From: Anoplopoma fimbria
Lineage: Eukaryota > Chordata > Actinopteri > Perciformes > Anoplopomatidae
Direction of reading: 5' to 3'
Length of the DNA: 64,000 bases
NCBI RefSeq assembly: GCF_027596085.1
Contig: NC_072469.1
Span: 14,849,232-14,913,231, forward strand
In this document: positions 1-17,940 of the stretch, piece after piece
Numbering within the stretch: position 1 is the stretch's first letter
How the letters are laid out: every line of letters begins with the position of its first letter
Program-made: the position numbers and the translations under genes
The notes under the pieces: generated by a model
Databases searched by the model: none
Told to the model about the DNA's origin: nothing
What the model saw: the letters and a program-made list of their open reading frames with translations, nothing else

Positions 1-1420
1 TGATAAGTGCATGTGGACTTTAAAGCCACTCTTGTAAGCTATGGTCGGATTAAAGAGCGGTTAGGGACCAGAATAAGCAGAGAAAAGTGAATGATTATGA
101 GTATCAAAACGTGTTCAATAGCCTCTGGAAATGAAGTGCACTACACCCACATAGCAAAAAAATGCTGTTTTTAAAATCATCAATGTACCATGTGCCAGAT
201 GTTTTAACCAAAAAAACATTCAGACTTTTTTGAGTGCAACAGCAGGTCAGGAGGCTGCGTTCAAATCATGTCTGGGTCATGGATTTGACGTTGTGAGTGG
301 TAAGCTAAGATATAAGCTGTTGCTTCAGGTTTAAAGGCTGACCTTTAAGGTTCATCTTATGAATATGAATTGCCGGTCTGGAGGAGCTAGGCAAATACAA
401 TAACGGATAAATAAGAGGATCTCAGACCTGACCTTTTCTGCTGACCAGACCTGAATTTGTCAAATAAAAGCAAGAAACGTTTTCAAATGTCAACCAGGGA
501 ACGAGGTATGCCAAAGAAATTCTGTTTGTTGGGTTATCCTTTGACAGAATATTCCAAAAACCCAATAACCCTGCTAGATAATGCTATTAGATGAGTCATT
601 AGGAATGGTGTTCAGAGGGATACATTCCACCATGCATAACCTAGCCGTCGGCGTTTCCGGCAGTCGTAACGCTCTTTCAGCCGAGGCTTCTCTGATGGTA
701 ACAACAGTGATTAGTATTCATGTCAAAGTAGCTGCTCATTTCACAGAGCTGTCAGCACCTCTGATGGTTCGTCATGACCTACTTTTCCCGCTATGTCTCT
801 CTAGCAGTCTGACGAACTCTCTGTCGTCTCGCTGACAGTGATGGCGTTGATGAACAAGAAAACACAAAAGAGAGGGAGAAGCGCGGATCGGCAACTTTCT
901 AGTGGCTTCTGCACGCGAGCAAACTTGCGGAGAGGTGATGAAGAGGTTGCTTATGAAGAGAAAAAGTTTAGCTGTTGAGGATAACGACGTGCTATGATCC
1001 CTCCTTCAATGCGGGCGCGATAACTAAGCAGACAGATACAGCTGCCATCGTTAATGTTGAATGTTAGATGTTAAACCTGCAGAGTTTGTCTTCATGAATA
1101 CCAAACTTTTAGTACAAGGTCACATTGCTGCCACGGCAATCACTTTCCTACCCAGAAACTAAACTTTAGAGAAGATCGAGTTTATTTCTAATTAAAAAGG
1201 TGATAAAAGGACGTCACAAATTTCTAAACAAAGATGTGTTAATCATCACTCCATGACCAGTACTACTCTTCCTCTGTTTGACGGATTCTGACCCGTATAA
1301 GCTTCACATTATCGTGCACCTTCTAAATCCTCTACATCACTGTCTTTCTTCCCCTTTCCACTGTGACCCCCCTCTCCTCCCATGCCAGTGCCTTTCCCCA
1401 GATCTGGTTCACACAGCCTA

Positions 1421-1760
1421 ATGAGCGGAATCAAAACTCCTGCCCATTGTCAGATCCCGTCATTAAGGGCCTCCAATCAGGCAATTAGGAGAATGCATCT
1501 CTAACAGGCCTGCAGTAATTAACCACTGACGTCTTTATTTTAGGTAATAGGAGACCAGGATAAAAGTAATTGTATCCTTTCTGGATTAGTTGGAATCCTG
1601 GCTCCAATAAGCCAATTAAACAGCAAACATGAGGAGAGGCCGAGGCACATTAGAATGACTTAATGGGGTGCGTATGTCCTTTTTGGGCTGCAGTATTTGA
1701 TTAGGGCACTCTTGTTAATTTGCCAAGCAAGATCTGCTCCTCGGAACTCGGGCCCACTTA
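1421..1760. other. possible conserved non-coding block, rich in TAAT/ATTA sites
   Basis: At least nine TAAT/ATTA cores occur in 340 bp (for example CAGGCAATTAGGAG, CAGTAATTAACC, AAGTAATTGTATCC, CAATTAAACAG) in repeat-free sequence. Such spacing is typical of homeodomain-bound vertebrate enhancers. Function is inferred from composition only. Confidence 0.3.
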
Positions 1761-3010
1761 GGACGAATCACAACAATTACAAAGAGTCAACAAAACTGCT
1801 GAAGCCTTAGGAATAGTACATTAGTAGTGATGAAGTAGTGATGAAGTCTGATGGTAATCAAACGGAACTGTCAAGATGGATTTCAGGGGTCACACTTCCT
1901 TTCGACTGTGCTGGATTTTTAGTGCTCAGTTAGATTTCCAACTCAACAGCGTTTGGACAATAATTCATCTCCATTTGGAGTTCACAAATGGCTTGCAGTT
2001 TACAGGCGAAGCACATCCATTCTGGTAAGCCCCATTTAAACCATGAGCAATATTCTCAGAAACCATTTTTGTCACTTGGGCAAGAGCATACTTTTGAGAG
2101 TTATAACTGGTGTTGAATTGGACCATTACGTGGCTAGTGAAAATAAACTAAACTACTGGCATCGGTCTCCGGAGCTGCTGGAGCGCCACCAACATGGCCC
2201 CAGCTTGGTTTCACTAAAACCAGAGACTTAAGTGCAGATAAAAAAAGAAAAGAACTTCATCACATCTGAAACAAAACAATATATAACTTGCAATGCAGCC
2301 CCACATTGTATACAATTCTGAAACTGTGCTGGCAGCGCTAGGGGACCTTGGCCAAACATATTCGAGCAGCTTGTGACTGTATTCCTCCACGAGCGTGTTG
2401 CATTTAGCTTGCGCTGCTGCCCTCACTTGCTGCATTATTCCCTGAAGCTCACTGCTAAGAGCTCGGTGCCAACTTTCGACTTAACATCTGCTCCCTCTGA
2501 CAAAAAAAAGAGGCGCAAATAGAGATAGAGAGACAAAGAGTAAGACCAACCGCTCGTCAAGTCATATAAGGATTGAGAAGTGATGAAAATGATATGAAGT
2601 CTGGCAGTAAAACCACCACACTGGTTGGCTATGATATACAACTGTTCCAGGATCAAAGGGCCTGTCCAAGTCCACAAACAATCCAACCCTCAGCTGGAAG
2701 CATACTGATTGCTAAATCATAATATTTCAACCCCAAAACCATGGTGATGTAGCCTGAGTGCATCTAACCACAGACTCTGTTTTCAAGAAGTGGTAGATCT
2801 GTGTTTGTTTTTGGCCTGCTCACTTAAACAAAGCCCAAAGGCAAGTAGAGATTTTTTAAATATTTCCTGACAGATTTAAGGTTGTCTCCCTCAACCTATT
2901 GTTTACTCTGGGGGAAAGTAAATGCATGCAGATGATGAGACTCAGTGATTGTCTCAGTGAGGAGTTAAGTAGGGTGACAGAGTGGAACATGGGTGATTGA
3001 GGCAGAAATA

Positions 3011-3012
<2 letters not shown>

Positions 3013-3044
<32 letters not shown>
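3013..3044. repeat. (GA)n microsatellite
   Basis: A pure GA run of about 16 units, shortly before the LINE relic. Confidence 0.97.
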
Positions 3045-3047
<3 letters not shown>

Positions 3048-3144
3048 AGGTGTCTCCTTATCTTCTCTCCCCTCGAAGGATGAACTACTTTATGGTTGTC
3101 ACATCAGCTACTTAAGGATCAAAATATCAACACTGTATCATTGT

Positions 3145-3310
3145 GGATATACTTTCATTCCTCAGGCTGTGAGACTCATCAACTACATTTCATCCTCCAC
3201 AACACCATCAAAAATAGTTTAGTTTTTCTTGTGGAGCACAAAGGAATTACAACTGCTTTCTGTTGTCAAACCCTTTGTTGTAAAGTGAAAGTAATTTAAC
3301 CTTGAACCTT
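3145..3310 (+). mobile_element. LINE 3'-end relic
   Basis: The segment TCATTCCTCAGGCTGTGAGA reads FIPQAVRLIN in one frame, the typical C-terminal end of reverse transcriptases of fish CR1/Rex-like LINEs (usually FFPQAxRLLN). It is followed by an untranslated stretch that ends in a short direct repeat (ACCTTGA twice). There is no further coding sequence upstream, so the copy is strongly 5'-truncated and old. Confidence 0.45.
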
Positions 3311-3995
3311 GAAAAAAATGTACTTTGAACGTTAAAGTGCGATGAAATGCAGGATGCTGCTTGATCTGGCTTGTAGAGAATGTATAAGCCTGCAAAATTG
3401 AGACTACACACTTTTATGCTGTAATTTAATCTTTTACACTAAACCCTTCCACAACTCTCTGATGAGAGAGTGCATATCATTTGTCAATGAATGAATTGAA
3501 AGAAATACTGAAATGCAATCTTACCACGAAAAGATATTCTTATTTTCATGGTTGCAAGCAAGTCAAACCAGTGTCAATCCTTCTGGGCCCTATTCTCAGG
3601 GACAATGAGGGCCGGCTGAAGTTGAATAATAAATACATTCTCAGCCAGTCACATCGCTGATCTCATCGCTATGAAACAGCTGTGTCAATCACAGTGATGC
3701 GTGACGCCACTCGACAAATTGGCTCCTCCAGGAACATATTGTAGTCTAGATGGTGCAGAACAGTAGCGTTAGCCTAAAACATGAACCTTTAATTCTTTTT
3801 AAGTTTGGAAAGGAGGCTACTGCACAGGATTATAACAAACTTCAGTAATCTATTGTCTCTTGTATAAACGGGAAGAACACTGAATTACAATGGACCAGTC
3901 TGTGTTGTGTCAAAAGTTTTGTATTATTCCCATGAAAATGCAGAGAAGGATTTTCCCTTTTACAACCGTGCATTCTTGTGTCTGCTGTTTCTTAC

Positions 3996-4183
3996 CTTTC
4001 TTCAGCTGGATGTTGAATTTGCGTCCCTTGTTCTTTAAGTAGGAGCTGGTGGACGTGTTTGTGCTTATCCTGCGCTGCAGGGAGGGGGAGGGGGCTGAAG
4101 GGGTCCTGGTGACCAAGGTGTGGGGTAAGGTGGCGTACCGTCGGCTCAGCTCAGGGGTGCTTCCTGCCAGGGGTCCCTGGTGG
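3996..4183 (-). CDS. pard3: pard3 exon: linker between PDZ1 and PDZ2, ending at the start of PDZ2
   Basis: This 188-bp exon encodes a Ser/Thr/Pro-rich linker (HQGPLAGSTPELSRRYATLP and onward, with SLQRRISTNTSTSSYLKNKG) that ends GRKFNIQLKKG. Mammalian PARD3 has GYNTKKIGKRLNIQLKKG just before TEGLGFSITSRD, the PDZ2 loop, so this exon carries the first strand of PDZ2. The acceptor is TGCTCTTTAG and the donor AAAG|GTAAGA. Entry is in phase 2 and exit in phase 1. No PDZ2 exon was recognised in the remaining 4 kb to the left, so it must lie outside the window. A GT microsatellite sits about 270 bp upstream of this exon in transcript order. Confidence 0.92.
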
Positions 4184-4446
4184 CTAAAGAGCAAGACAAG
4201 GATCAAGCTTTGATTTGTGTTTTACAAAGATAAGTCAAACATGTATGACATAATGTGCTGGTAACTAAAGCAGAAGTTTGGTTCCTGCTATATTTCCAGC
4301 ATGCTGTTTTCATTTTCTGTATTTTCTAATAGGAAGGTCAACATTTCAACAGCAAACCACACAAGAAAAAACCTTCTTGTATCATGATATTACAGCAAAA
4401 CATCATGTTTGGTCTCAACCCAGAGATTATGTATTCGTCATTTGTG

Positions 4447-4449
<3 letters not shown>

Positions 4450-4522
<73 letters not shown>
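4450..4522. repeat. (GT)n microsatellite
   Basis: An uninterrupted GT run of about 36 units in the intron upstream (in transcript order) of exon 3996-4183. Confidence 0.98.
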
Positions 4523-4524
<2 letters not shown>

Positions 4525-5508
4525 CATGCATGCGTGTGCATCTCTGTGTCTGTCTGTCTGTTTATCACAAGCTAATCTTGCATATTGCAGGACCCATTAG
4601 CTTAATATTTGTTCTCATTTATGACTGTATGCTTAAGGACCTCTCATAATTGCAGGGATTTACAGGTTTTTAAAACATATTTTATTGCCTGTTTTATATC
4701 ATCATGGGCTAATGACTCCTCACTACTCCTCTTGTTTCTTCTACAGATTACAAATTGTTCCTCTCTTGATTTGCATGCCTAGGTAAGACAACTGCATGTA
4801 TGCTCAGTATGAATGTATGTTTAACTATCACTAAGAAAGTGGCAAACTGATCCGAGCGCTGACTACAACTGAGCGCATCTTCTCATGTCGGTAGGAGGAG
4901 AACTGGCGAGCTGTTAGCAGCCGGTGGGCAGCAGAGTCACAGCAGGACTGTCAGTCTCTGTTCAGAGGAAGTGTTAAACAGACATGAAGGGTTGCACAGT
5001 GAACTGCAGTTTAGCTGCATAGACTGCAATGAGAGTGTTACTGTTGTGTGAGATGTTTGAGTGAAAAATGCTTCTAATACATTTGCGGTCTAGACAGGGG
5101 GCAACTGTGGTTTGAATTTATTCAATCAAACATTACAGCATTTGTTGTTGCAGACACACCTGGCAGACTTTTCTTGATAATTTAAACAAGAATCAGGAGG
5201 ACTTTCTTGCCACTATTGGAAATATTAATTGTAAAAGCAGCTAAGGACCACAGACATGTAGGCCGGAACCTGCCTGCTTTATATAATGATTTTATTTATA
5301 TAATTTATTGGCTGATGATTTTATTTTGTGAAAGTTCTGATATTGTAACTGAATTCTGTCTCTTCTGTCTCTTGTCAAAGTAAAACATTATTTTTTCTGT
5401 TATACTTTACACTCATAATAAGTGCTGTTTTAAACTGAGCATATACATATATAATGTGCGCACACATCCAGGCCAAGATACTCAGGTGCGTGACAAAAAA
5501 GACTTAAC

Positions 5509-5710
5509 TGCAGGGCACAAAGAAGGTCAGCACACTGTTAGGCTCCGAATAAATTGTTTATTTATCTTGTTCTCTTTTCAAGGCAACTTTCTAGTCTACA
5601 AGATCTTCCTCAGGCAAGTGTGAAAGAGAACTGTTGCCTTGAAAAGAGAAAAAGAGAAATGAACTGTTTTATTTCGAGCCTAACAGCGTGCAAACCTCTG
5701 TGCTCCTGCA
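5509..5710. repeat. fold-back element: long inverted repeat with a 45-bp loop
   Basis: The inner arms 5570-5587 and 5633-5650 are perfectly complementary over 18 bp (TTCTCTTTTCAAGGCAAC and its reverse complement). Complementarity continues outward with a few changes through CTGTTAGGCTC (5534-5544, opposite 5677-5687) to about 5509 and 5710. No coding frame is present. It resembles a miniature palindromic transposable element; no second copy was seen here. Confidence 0.8.
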
Positions 5711-6289
5711 TATGCATATTATCTGCTTATATTCTCTAATATTAGGTATGATGCTATATAATAACGTCTCAACATTAAATGATTATCTCTGTGTATGAGG
5801 GAATATTTACAGATTGACTCAGAACAAACAGAGAATGTATAGAGGATTTATGATTGTATATGATTGAAACTAAGACTATAAACCTGTAAACAAAGACCTA
5901 CTTGATAAACACCGACATGTTTAGCTTTCTGGAATGAAGCCAAAGTCATTACATAAATGAACAGTAACCACAGGCAGATAAAATGGTCTTTTAACAAGAT
6001 GATCAGCGATGTGGACTTTGAGTCCTCAGGTTGAAATTATTATTAAACTACCCTCCTGCATTATATAGAGTAGCTTTTAAACATTGATGGGTCTGCAGTG
6101 AACATATTAAGGTGGAAAAGTCAGTGACTGGTATAATTAAAACAGAATTGAATTCACTGTGAGCTTGAGATTTCGTAGCCTTTTCATGCTTCATGATAAT
6201 GCGTGTCACTTTCATTTAGCTTTTTAACTCTGTGTAGGTCGTCTTGACATGTACTGGATAGGATTACACACGGTAACTCTTAAACCTAC

Positions 6290-6517
6290 TCGTGGTTGAG
6301 GACTGGTTGTGGTCCAGATCTGGGCATCAGCCCCCCCACCAGGCTGGACCTATCCCCGGACTGCAGGGAGACTTGGCTGAAGCGGACTCTGTTGGGCTGT
6401 GGCGGGCTGAGCTCGGTGTGGGCCATCAGCAGCTCGTACTGCCTCTTCATGGCGGCGGGGACCACGTGGAAGAGGATGACCGTGCCACGCATCGCCTGCT
6501 TGAAAATGCTCTGGGCT
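6290..6517 (-). CDS. pard3: pard3 exon: end of PDZ1 (helix alpha-2, strand beta-6) and following linker
   Basis: This 228-bp exon begins AQSIFKQAMRGTVILFHVVP, the alpha-2 helix and last strand of PDZ1 (mammalian [30 protein letters not shown]). It continues with KRQYELL and a Ser/Pro/Gly-rich linker containing NRVRFSQVSLQSGDR, and ends PVLNH, similar to mammalian RLNHPPEQ. The acceptor is CACCTCCAG and the donor CACGA|GTAGGT. Both ends are in phase 2; the split codon GA+C gives Asp. The linker after PDZ1 differs freely from mammals, as expected outside folded domains. Confidence 0.94.
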
Positions 6518-12940
<6,423 letters not shown>

Positions 12941-13024
12941 CTGGCATCGTGCGAACTGAGAGGCAATACGTGGATCCCCAGGGGCCCGCCTCCGTTGGAC
13001 ACCTCGACCGGCTTGAGCAGGCCT
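12941..13024 (-). CDS. pard3: pard3 exon: start of PDZ1 with carboxylate-binding loop
   Basis: This 84-bp exon encodes [20 protein letters not shown] and a short SSHDAR end. GGPLGIHV is the GLGF-type loop and strand beta-2 of PDZ1; mammalian PARD3 has [27 protein letters not shown]. In the family, PDZ1 binds partner C-termini and helps recruit PAR-6 and junction proteins. The acceptor is a long pyrimidine tract ending CTGCAG and the donor is CCAG|GTAAAA. Entry and exit are both in phase 2; the exit codon AG+G gives the Arg at the start of the next exon's [10 protein letters not shown]. An acceptor shifted by two bases (AGAG) is possible in sequence but would break the frame. Confidence 0.93.
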
Positions 13025-13355
13025 CTGCAGTAGGATGATGGATGAGACCGAGGGGACGAGAAGAGGGTGGAGGCATGGGGGAGACACGCGTGAATAAAAC
13101 AACAACAGGAAATGACAAGATGCAGAAAAGCATGATATAAAAGAGGACAGTCAAACATGACAAGACCTTGATGGGATGTATGGGATGGGGGTTGGTGCGG
13201 CCTTATTGGTGGAGGCTGCATTGTGTTGTCTGTACAAAGTCATTCATTACAAAGTCAGTTTGGTGCACCTCAGGGTCGATTAGGGACCCAAATGGAGACT
13301 CCAATTAAGTGATTAAGATCAGATTGTTGTGCTGAAAGTGAACAGATTAATTGAA

Positions 13356-13359
<4 letters not shown>

Positions 13360-13424
<65 letters not shown>
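13360..13424. repeat. (GT)n microsatellite
   Basis: A pure GT run of about 32 units, 335 bp upstream (transcript order) of the first PDZ1 exon acceptor. Confidence 0.98.
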
Positions 13425-13428
<4 letters not shown>

Positions 13429-14980
13429 TGGGCGGGGAGGTTAATTTGTGTAGATAAAGACGTGAAGGCAAATGAATACAAGTGGGCGTTGATGCAGATG
13501 GGTGAGACGTGTTGATGGAGGAAGGCGTGGTCCTTCTGTAGGCTCTGTGTTGTCTTTGTTATTTGGTGATATGGTTGTGTTTAGGTGTTTGGTGATGATG
13601 TAGATGGTTTGTGCTTTGTTTGTTCAGGTTTTGAGATTCCTGCAGCAGCCCTGCTTGAATGGAATTAGATTTGTGGTGACCGATAGACTGACATTGCCGA
13701 GTTTAGAGCCATGTTGCTGCAGTGGCGTAACTAAATCTTCACATAATTTGAACTGTTTTTAAAGAGACTATTCCGCTAAAGAAAACAGTTCCCATGAAAA
13801 CAGGTACACTGCTATGTTATCTTTTTAAATGTAACAGCAGTGTAAACAAAATTCTATTGTGGGGGCAGATATATCTGAGAAAGATATCTCCTATCTGGAC
13901 AAATAAGATCAAAACTATCTACATGGTTAGATACCAGAACGGGTGGACAAATATATTTTTCTATAATTTTGGTTAACCAATCTAAAGTCATACTGTACGG
14001 TACATAGGTGGTCGGAGGGTTGTTGTTGTTGGGATCACTCACTCTAGACTGAACACAGGTGAATGTTCCAATGAGGAATCGGCCCTCCCTATTGGCTCAA
14101 TCCTTTCAATCCTCCTTTCATGTCTCCTTCGCTCTTCTTCCTCCTCCTCCTAAACAGAAAGTAAAAGAAAAAGAAAAAAGAAAGGATAAATCATTAAAAG
14201 ACTGTTCCAGCAAAGTAAAAGACTCACACTCTCAATGCCATTATTTCTATTTGGCAGTGCTTGCATCTCCCTCTCTCCTGCCTATATCTCTCCTCTGGCT
14301 TTTAATCCAATTACCTGCAGAAAGAAGTAACAGCCTCAATTCTAAATCAAAAGAGACATTCTGCAGAGCGCAGACGGCAGCACTGATGCCGCCGCGGAAA
14401 CAACCTTCCCCGGCCAAAAACCTTCAGTGACTGTAGTGACGAAGTGGCCCTGATCGATTGCTCCCGCTCAATCAATCAGGTCTGGAAGTTTTTTGGTTTT
14501 TTTTTGCGGTGATGCGATCAGGTCTAGAGTGAAGGAAAGTGGTCGCGCTTGCTGTCATTTGTTTCCCCCTTGCTCTTCATTTCATTTACTCATCTTCCTT
14601 CAGGGCCATTAGGCAGCGGGGCCGGGAGGCGGTGGCTTTTACGGGCCGGCCAGACATCTGAGGACTTAACTAGGCCCTGGAAACGAGAGCAGCTTCATGC
14701 TCTCCTTAATGGGTTATAAAATCTGTATCTGAGCTCTTTTAATGGGGAGGGTACAGATTGAGCAGGGCACTTACATGCAGTGCTGACATGCTGCATGTAG
14801 AATAGGAGGGAGACATATCTAATAACACAGGGTTCTAGTTCAAGTAATCATCTGTTGAAGGTTAGTTACAGGAGGAGTTCATCAACAAGTGACAGGCACA
14901 CTGAGCTTCAACATTTCAAATTTAAAAAGACACGGTAATTCACTTTTTGCTTCCAGTCATGCTAGTAACTTCTAATGCTT

Positions 14981-15000
14981 GTGTGTGTGTGTGTGTGTGT
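14981..15000. repeat. (GT)10 then T-run
   Basis: Ten GT units followed by an eight-T run. Confidence 0.95.
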
Positions 15001-15636
15001 TTTTTTTTATGTGTGTATGTGCGAGCGTGTCAGCCCCCAGACGGCTCGTCGTCTCTCTTGGGAGTGTCTGCCGAAACGCTTTGTTAGCCACTGCTATTCC
15101 CCCGCCCCTCACCCCTCACTTTCCTCTTTCTCTTTCTTCTGCTGAAAATGTCAAGCACATCCAAATAGGTCTCGTGCCATCTTGGTTTGGTTATGGAAAT
15201 GGATTCAACCCCCTTTTCAGAGCCCAGGATATCTTTGGCGACACGCGGGCGTGACACAGAGGGACTCTCTCTCTCTCTCTCTCCCCTATTTATTTTAAAG
15301 AGCATGGCCATGAAATTTTCATCAGCAGTCTACCTTAAGAGACCTCCACTCACCCCGCCTGTCTGTTCCCCCTCTCTGACCGGTTAGTATGAAAATGAGT
15401 CAGTCAATCAGTCAGCCCTGCCTTTAATTATGTGTCAGCTGAGGTCCAAGGTGCCTCACTGGGCCCGTTATTCACAAAGCCTTCTAAGAAACCCCCCAGG
15501 TGGGTTGGCTCCATTTTTTTTATAATATATATGTGCTGTGCACAAAGGACCTGACCACCTGCAGGATTCCATGAATAAAGACGGGAAGGCTTAGAGTGGA
15601 GTAGGTAGGTGAAAATTGGAAAAAGAATAAATTTAA

Positions 15637-15666
15637 GAGCATATACTGTATGTACAGTATATGCTC
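15637..15666. repeat. 30-bp palindrome (14-bp arms, 2-bp centre)
   Basis: GAGCATATACTGTA, then TG, then TACAGTATATGCTC. The arms are perfect reverse complements. Confidence 0.95.
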
Positions 15667-17663
15667 CAAGGCGGGTTGTCAGAAACTGAGGTTTGAAAGG
15701 AATATGTTGACTTTATTTCCTACTCAGCAAGAGAATTAAGGAGGCGATAGAGATCAGCGTCTTTGTCTCATTAGACAACAGAGTGATCTGAGAGGAGAGC
15801 TGATTCACAGCGTATCATCACAGAAAGTGACGTGTAATTAACTTCAGTAGCTCGCAGCAACAATCTCCTGTCTGATAGTTTGTAAATGGAAAGTAGCTGT
15901 GGGTTCCCCTTTAGAATCCCTCTGCTGAAATATAAGGAAAATGTGTCATGTGAGGGAACAAAGAAGAGGTTAAGAATGAGGGAAGAGCATTACTATCAGA
16001 GCACCAATGGTGAAGAGATTCTTCACTTGTCCCAGGCCGTAAGAACAGTGTAAGAAGTTTGAGTATGTGAATGTGACAGGTAAAATGGCCCAAAAAAAGA
16101 TATCAGACCAGCACTAGAGCAAGGTGATATTTCTATTCAGCTATATTCCGGAGGATATGTGTGAAAAAATGAAAGGAACTGTGAAAATGAATGAAAAGAA
16201 AGACATGCAAGAGACGGTGAGAAAAAAACCCGGGTGAGAGTCAATGGAAGAGAGAAAAGGAGTTGTACGTGAGAGTAATGGGTTAGAAAAAAAAAGTGAA
16301 CCCAGCCTAATTAAAGGGTTGTTTTGTTAGAAGTGGGGAATTTGCAAACAGGGTGAGATTTTCTTTTGTTTCGAGAACTTGCTTAAGTGTTTTCTTCCTG
16401 ATACGAGTGTAGCGATCAGCCTCACACTTTCCTGATTCAGATTTTACTTTCCTTCCAAGGACATCGGTGGAACATCTGCACTACTTCAGATATGAAAGTG
16501 GAATAATTTCACTTCATCAGCAGGATTTGCAATGTGTTTGTGAAAAAAAGTACAAATGTTTAGCACTTCTGAAGTGAAGCAAACTGTCAGAATATCTATC
16601 TGAAACAAACAACACACCCGTCCTACTCCACTGGTTTTGCAAGGGCCAGTGTTTTGATGTGAGAGCACATTTTCACTCTCGTATTGAATGGCACTACATG
16701 CTTCAACTGCCAGTAAATGTCCAGCATAAACAGAAACACATGATTGACACTCGACCCTGGATTCAAAAGGCAGTGCTTAAGTGTCCACTGTGGTTCATTA
16801 GAGTCAGAAACGGAGGCTATCCAAGCAGCAAGGGCACAGCCTCCTCATTAGAGACTCTGGACAAAGACTGAGCTCTGACAGACAAACACATAAGGCTGAA
16901 TACGATAAATAATCACTTGTTTAGACTGACATTTCAGGCCGTGAGGACCTTTATCGTGGCTGAGTCAGAATAGCAGGGGTCAGTGTCTCCTTGTTGACCA
17001 GGGGCACTGCCAGCCCACTTAATGTCCGTCCTTGTGTCAGTGGCAGAGCCGTGCACTGAGTGACAGCAGAGGAGAGGCACAGGGCTAAATATACATCCAT
17101 CTCTCTCTGCCCCTCCACTCTCCCTCTCCTCTCTCCATCATTCTGAATCTATCACTTCCCACTCTCTCAAAAACCCTCCGTTTCTTCCTCCCCTTGAGTG
17201 CTTTTAGCACCCTGTTGATCCCATGGTAACCAGTGGAGTGGGGGAAGCAACAAAGCTTTTCAACTCTCCATGGCACTCATTCCCAGCTCTCGCTCTCTCT
17301 CTCTCTCTCTCCCTCTCTGCTTCACTCCCTCCCTCCCCCTCATCTCTCTTCAATCCTCCCTGATCTGTGGCCAAAAAAAATCCACCAGCCTCTTTGACAA
17401 TGAAGGAAAGCAAAAAATAAAAAAAGGCAAGGGTTGGAGGCTTGGCCATCGGACAGCTGCAGCATTAGGTTATTGAGAACCATATAAGAGAGAGAGAGAG
17501 GGAGCGAGAGAGAGAGAGAGGGAGAGAGCTGCAAAGTGCAGAGTCGTGTTACCTTCAAATGGACAGACAGGTTAGAACGGTGAGAGGACCAAGGAGAGAG
17601 GCCAAGAGTGGAAGGGAGGGAGGGAGGGAGCAGCTGTCTGCTCACGAAGGAAAACACTGTACT

Positions 17664-17676
17664 CACACACACACAC

Positions 17677-17763
<87 letters not shown>
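17664..17763. repeat. interrupted (CA)n microsatellite
   Basis: CA units with ATACAT and AAG interruptions. It is opposed to the GT array at 17857-17940. Confidence 0.97.
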
Positions 17764-17766
<3 letters not shown>

Positions 17767-17854
17767 TATTGGTCGCTGCTTGGGGGTTGGGGCAAATGGT
17801 GTGTGTTGAGGGGCTGTCATCCTCCATCAACCTACTGTAGTGACACCTACTGTA

Positions 17855-17856
<2 letters not shown>

Positions 17857-17935
<79 letters not shown>

Positions 17936-17940
17936 GTGTG
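17857..17940. repeat. (GT)n microsatellite
   Basis: About 40 GT units with one TT interruption near the end; reverse complementary to the CA array 95 bp to its left. Confidence 0.97.

Larger units (their letters stand above)
1..3995 (-). other. pard3: pard3 intron, downstream part (runs off the left edge)
   Basis: This intron begins at donor GTAAGA (3995) and continues past the window start. I see no exon in it. It contains a block rich in TAAT/ATTA motifs at about 1420-1760, a short (GA)n run at 3013-3044 and a LINE 3'-end relic at about 3145-3310. The rest shows no recognisable structure. Confidence 0.8.
4184..6289 (-). other. pard3: pard3 intron
   Basis: This 2.1-kb intron runs between the last PDZ1 exon and the PDZ1-PDZ2 linker exon. 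It holds a (GT)n microsatellite at 4450-4522 and a large fold-back palindrome at 5509-5710. I recognise no coding sequence. Confidence 0.85.
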
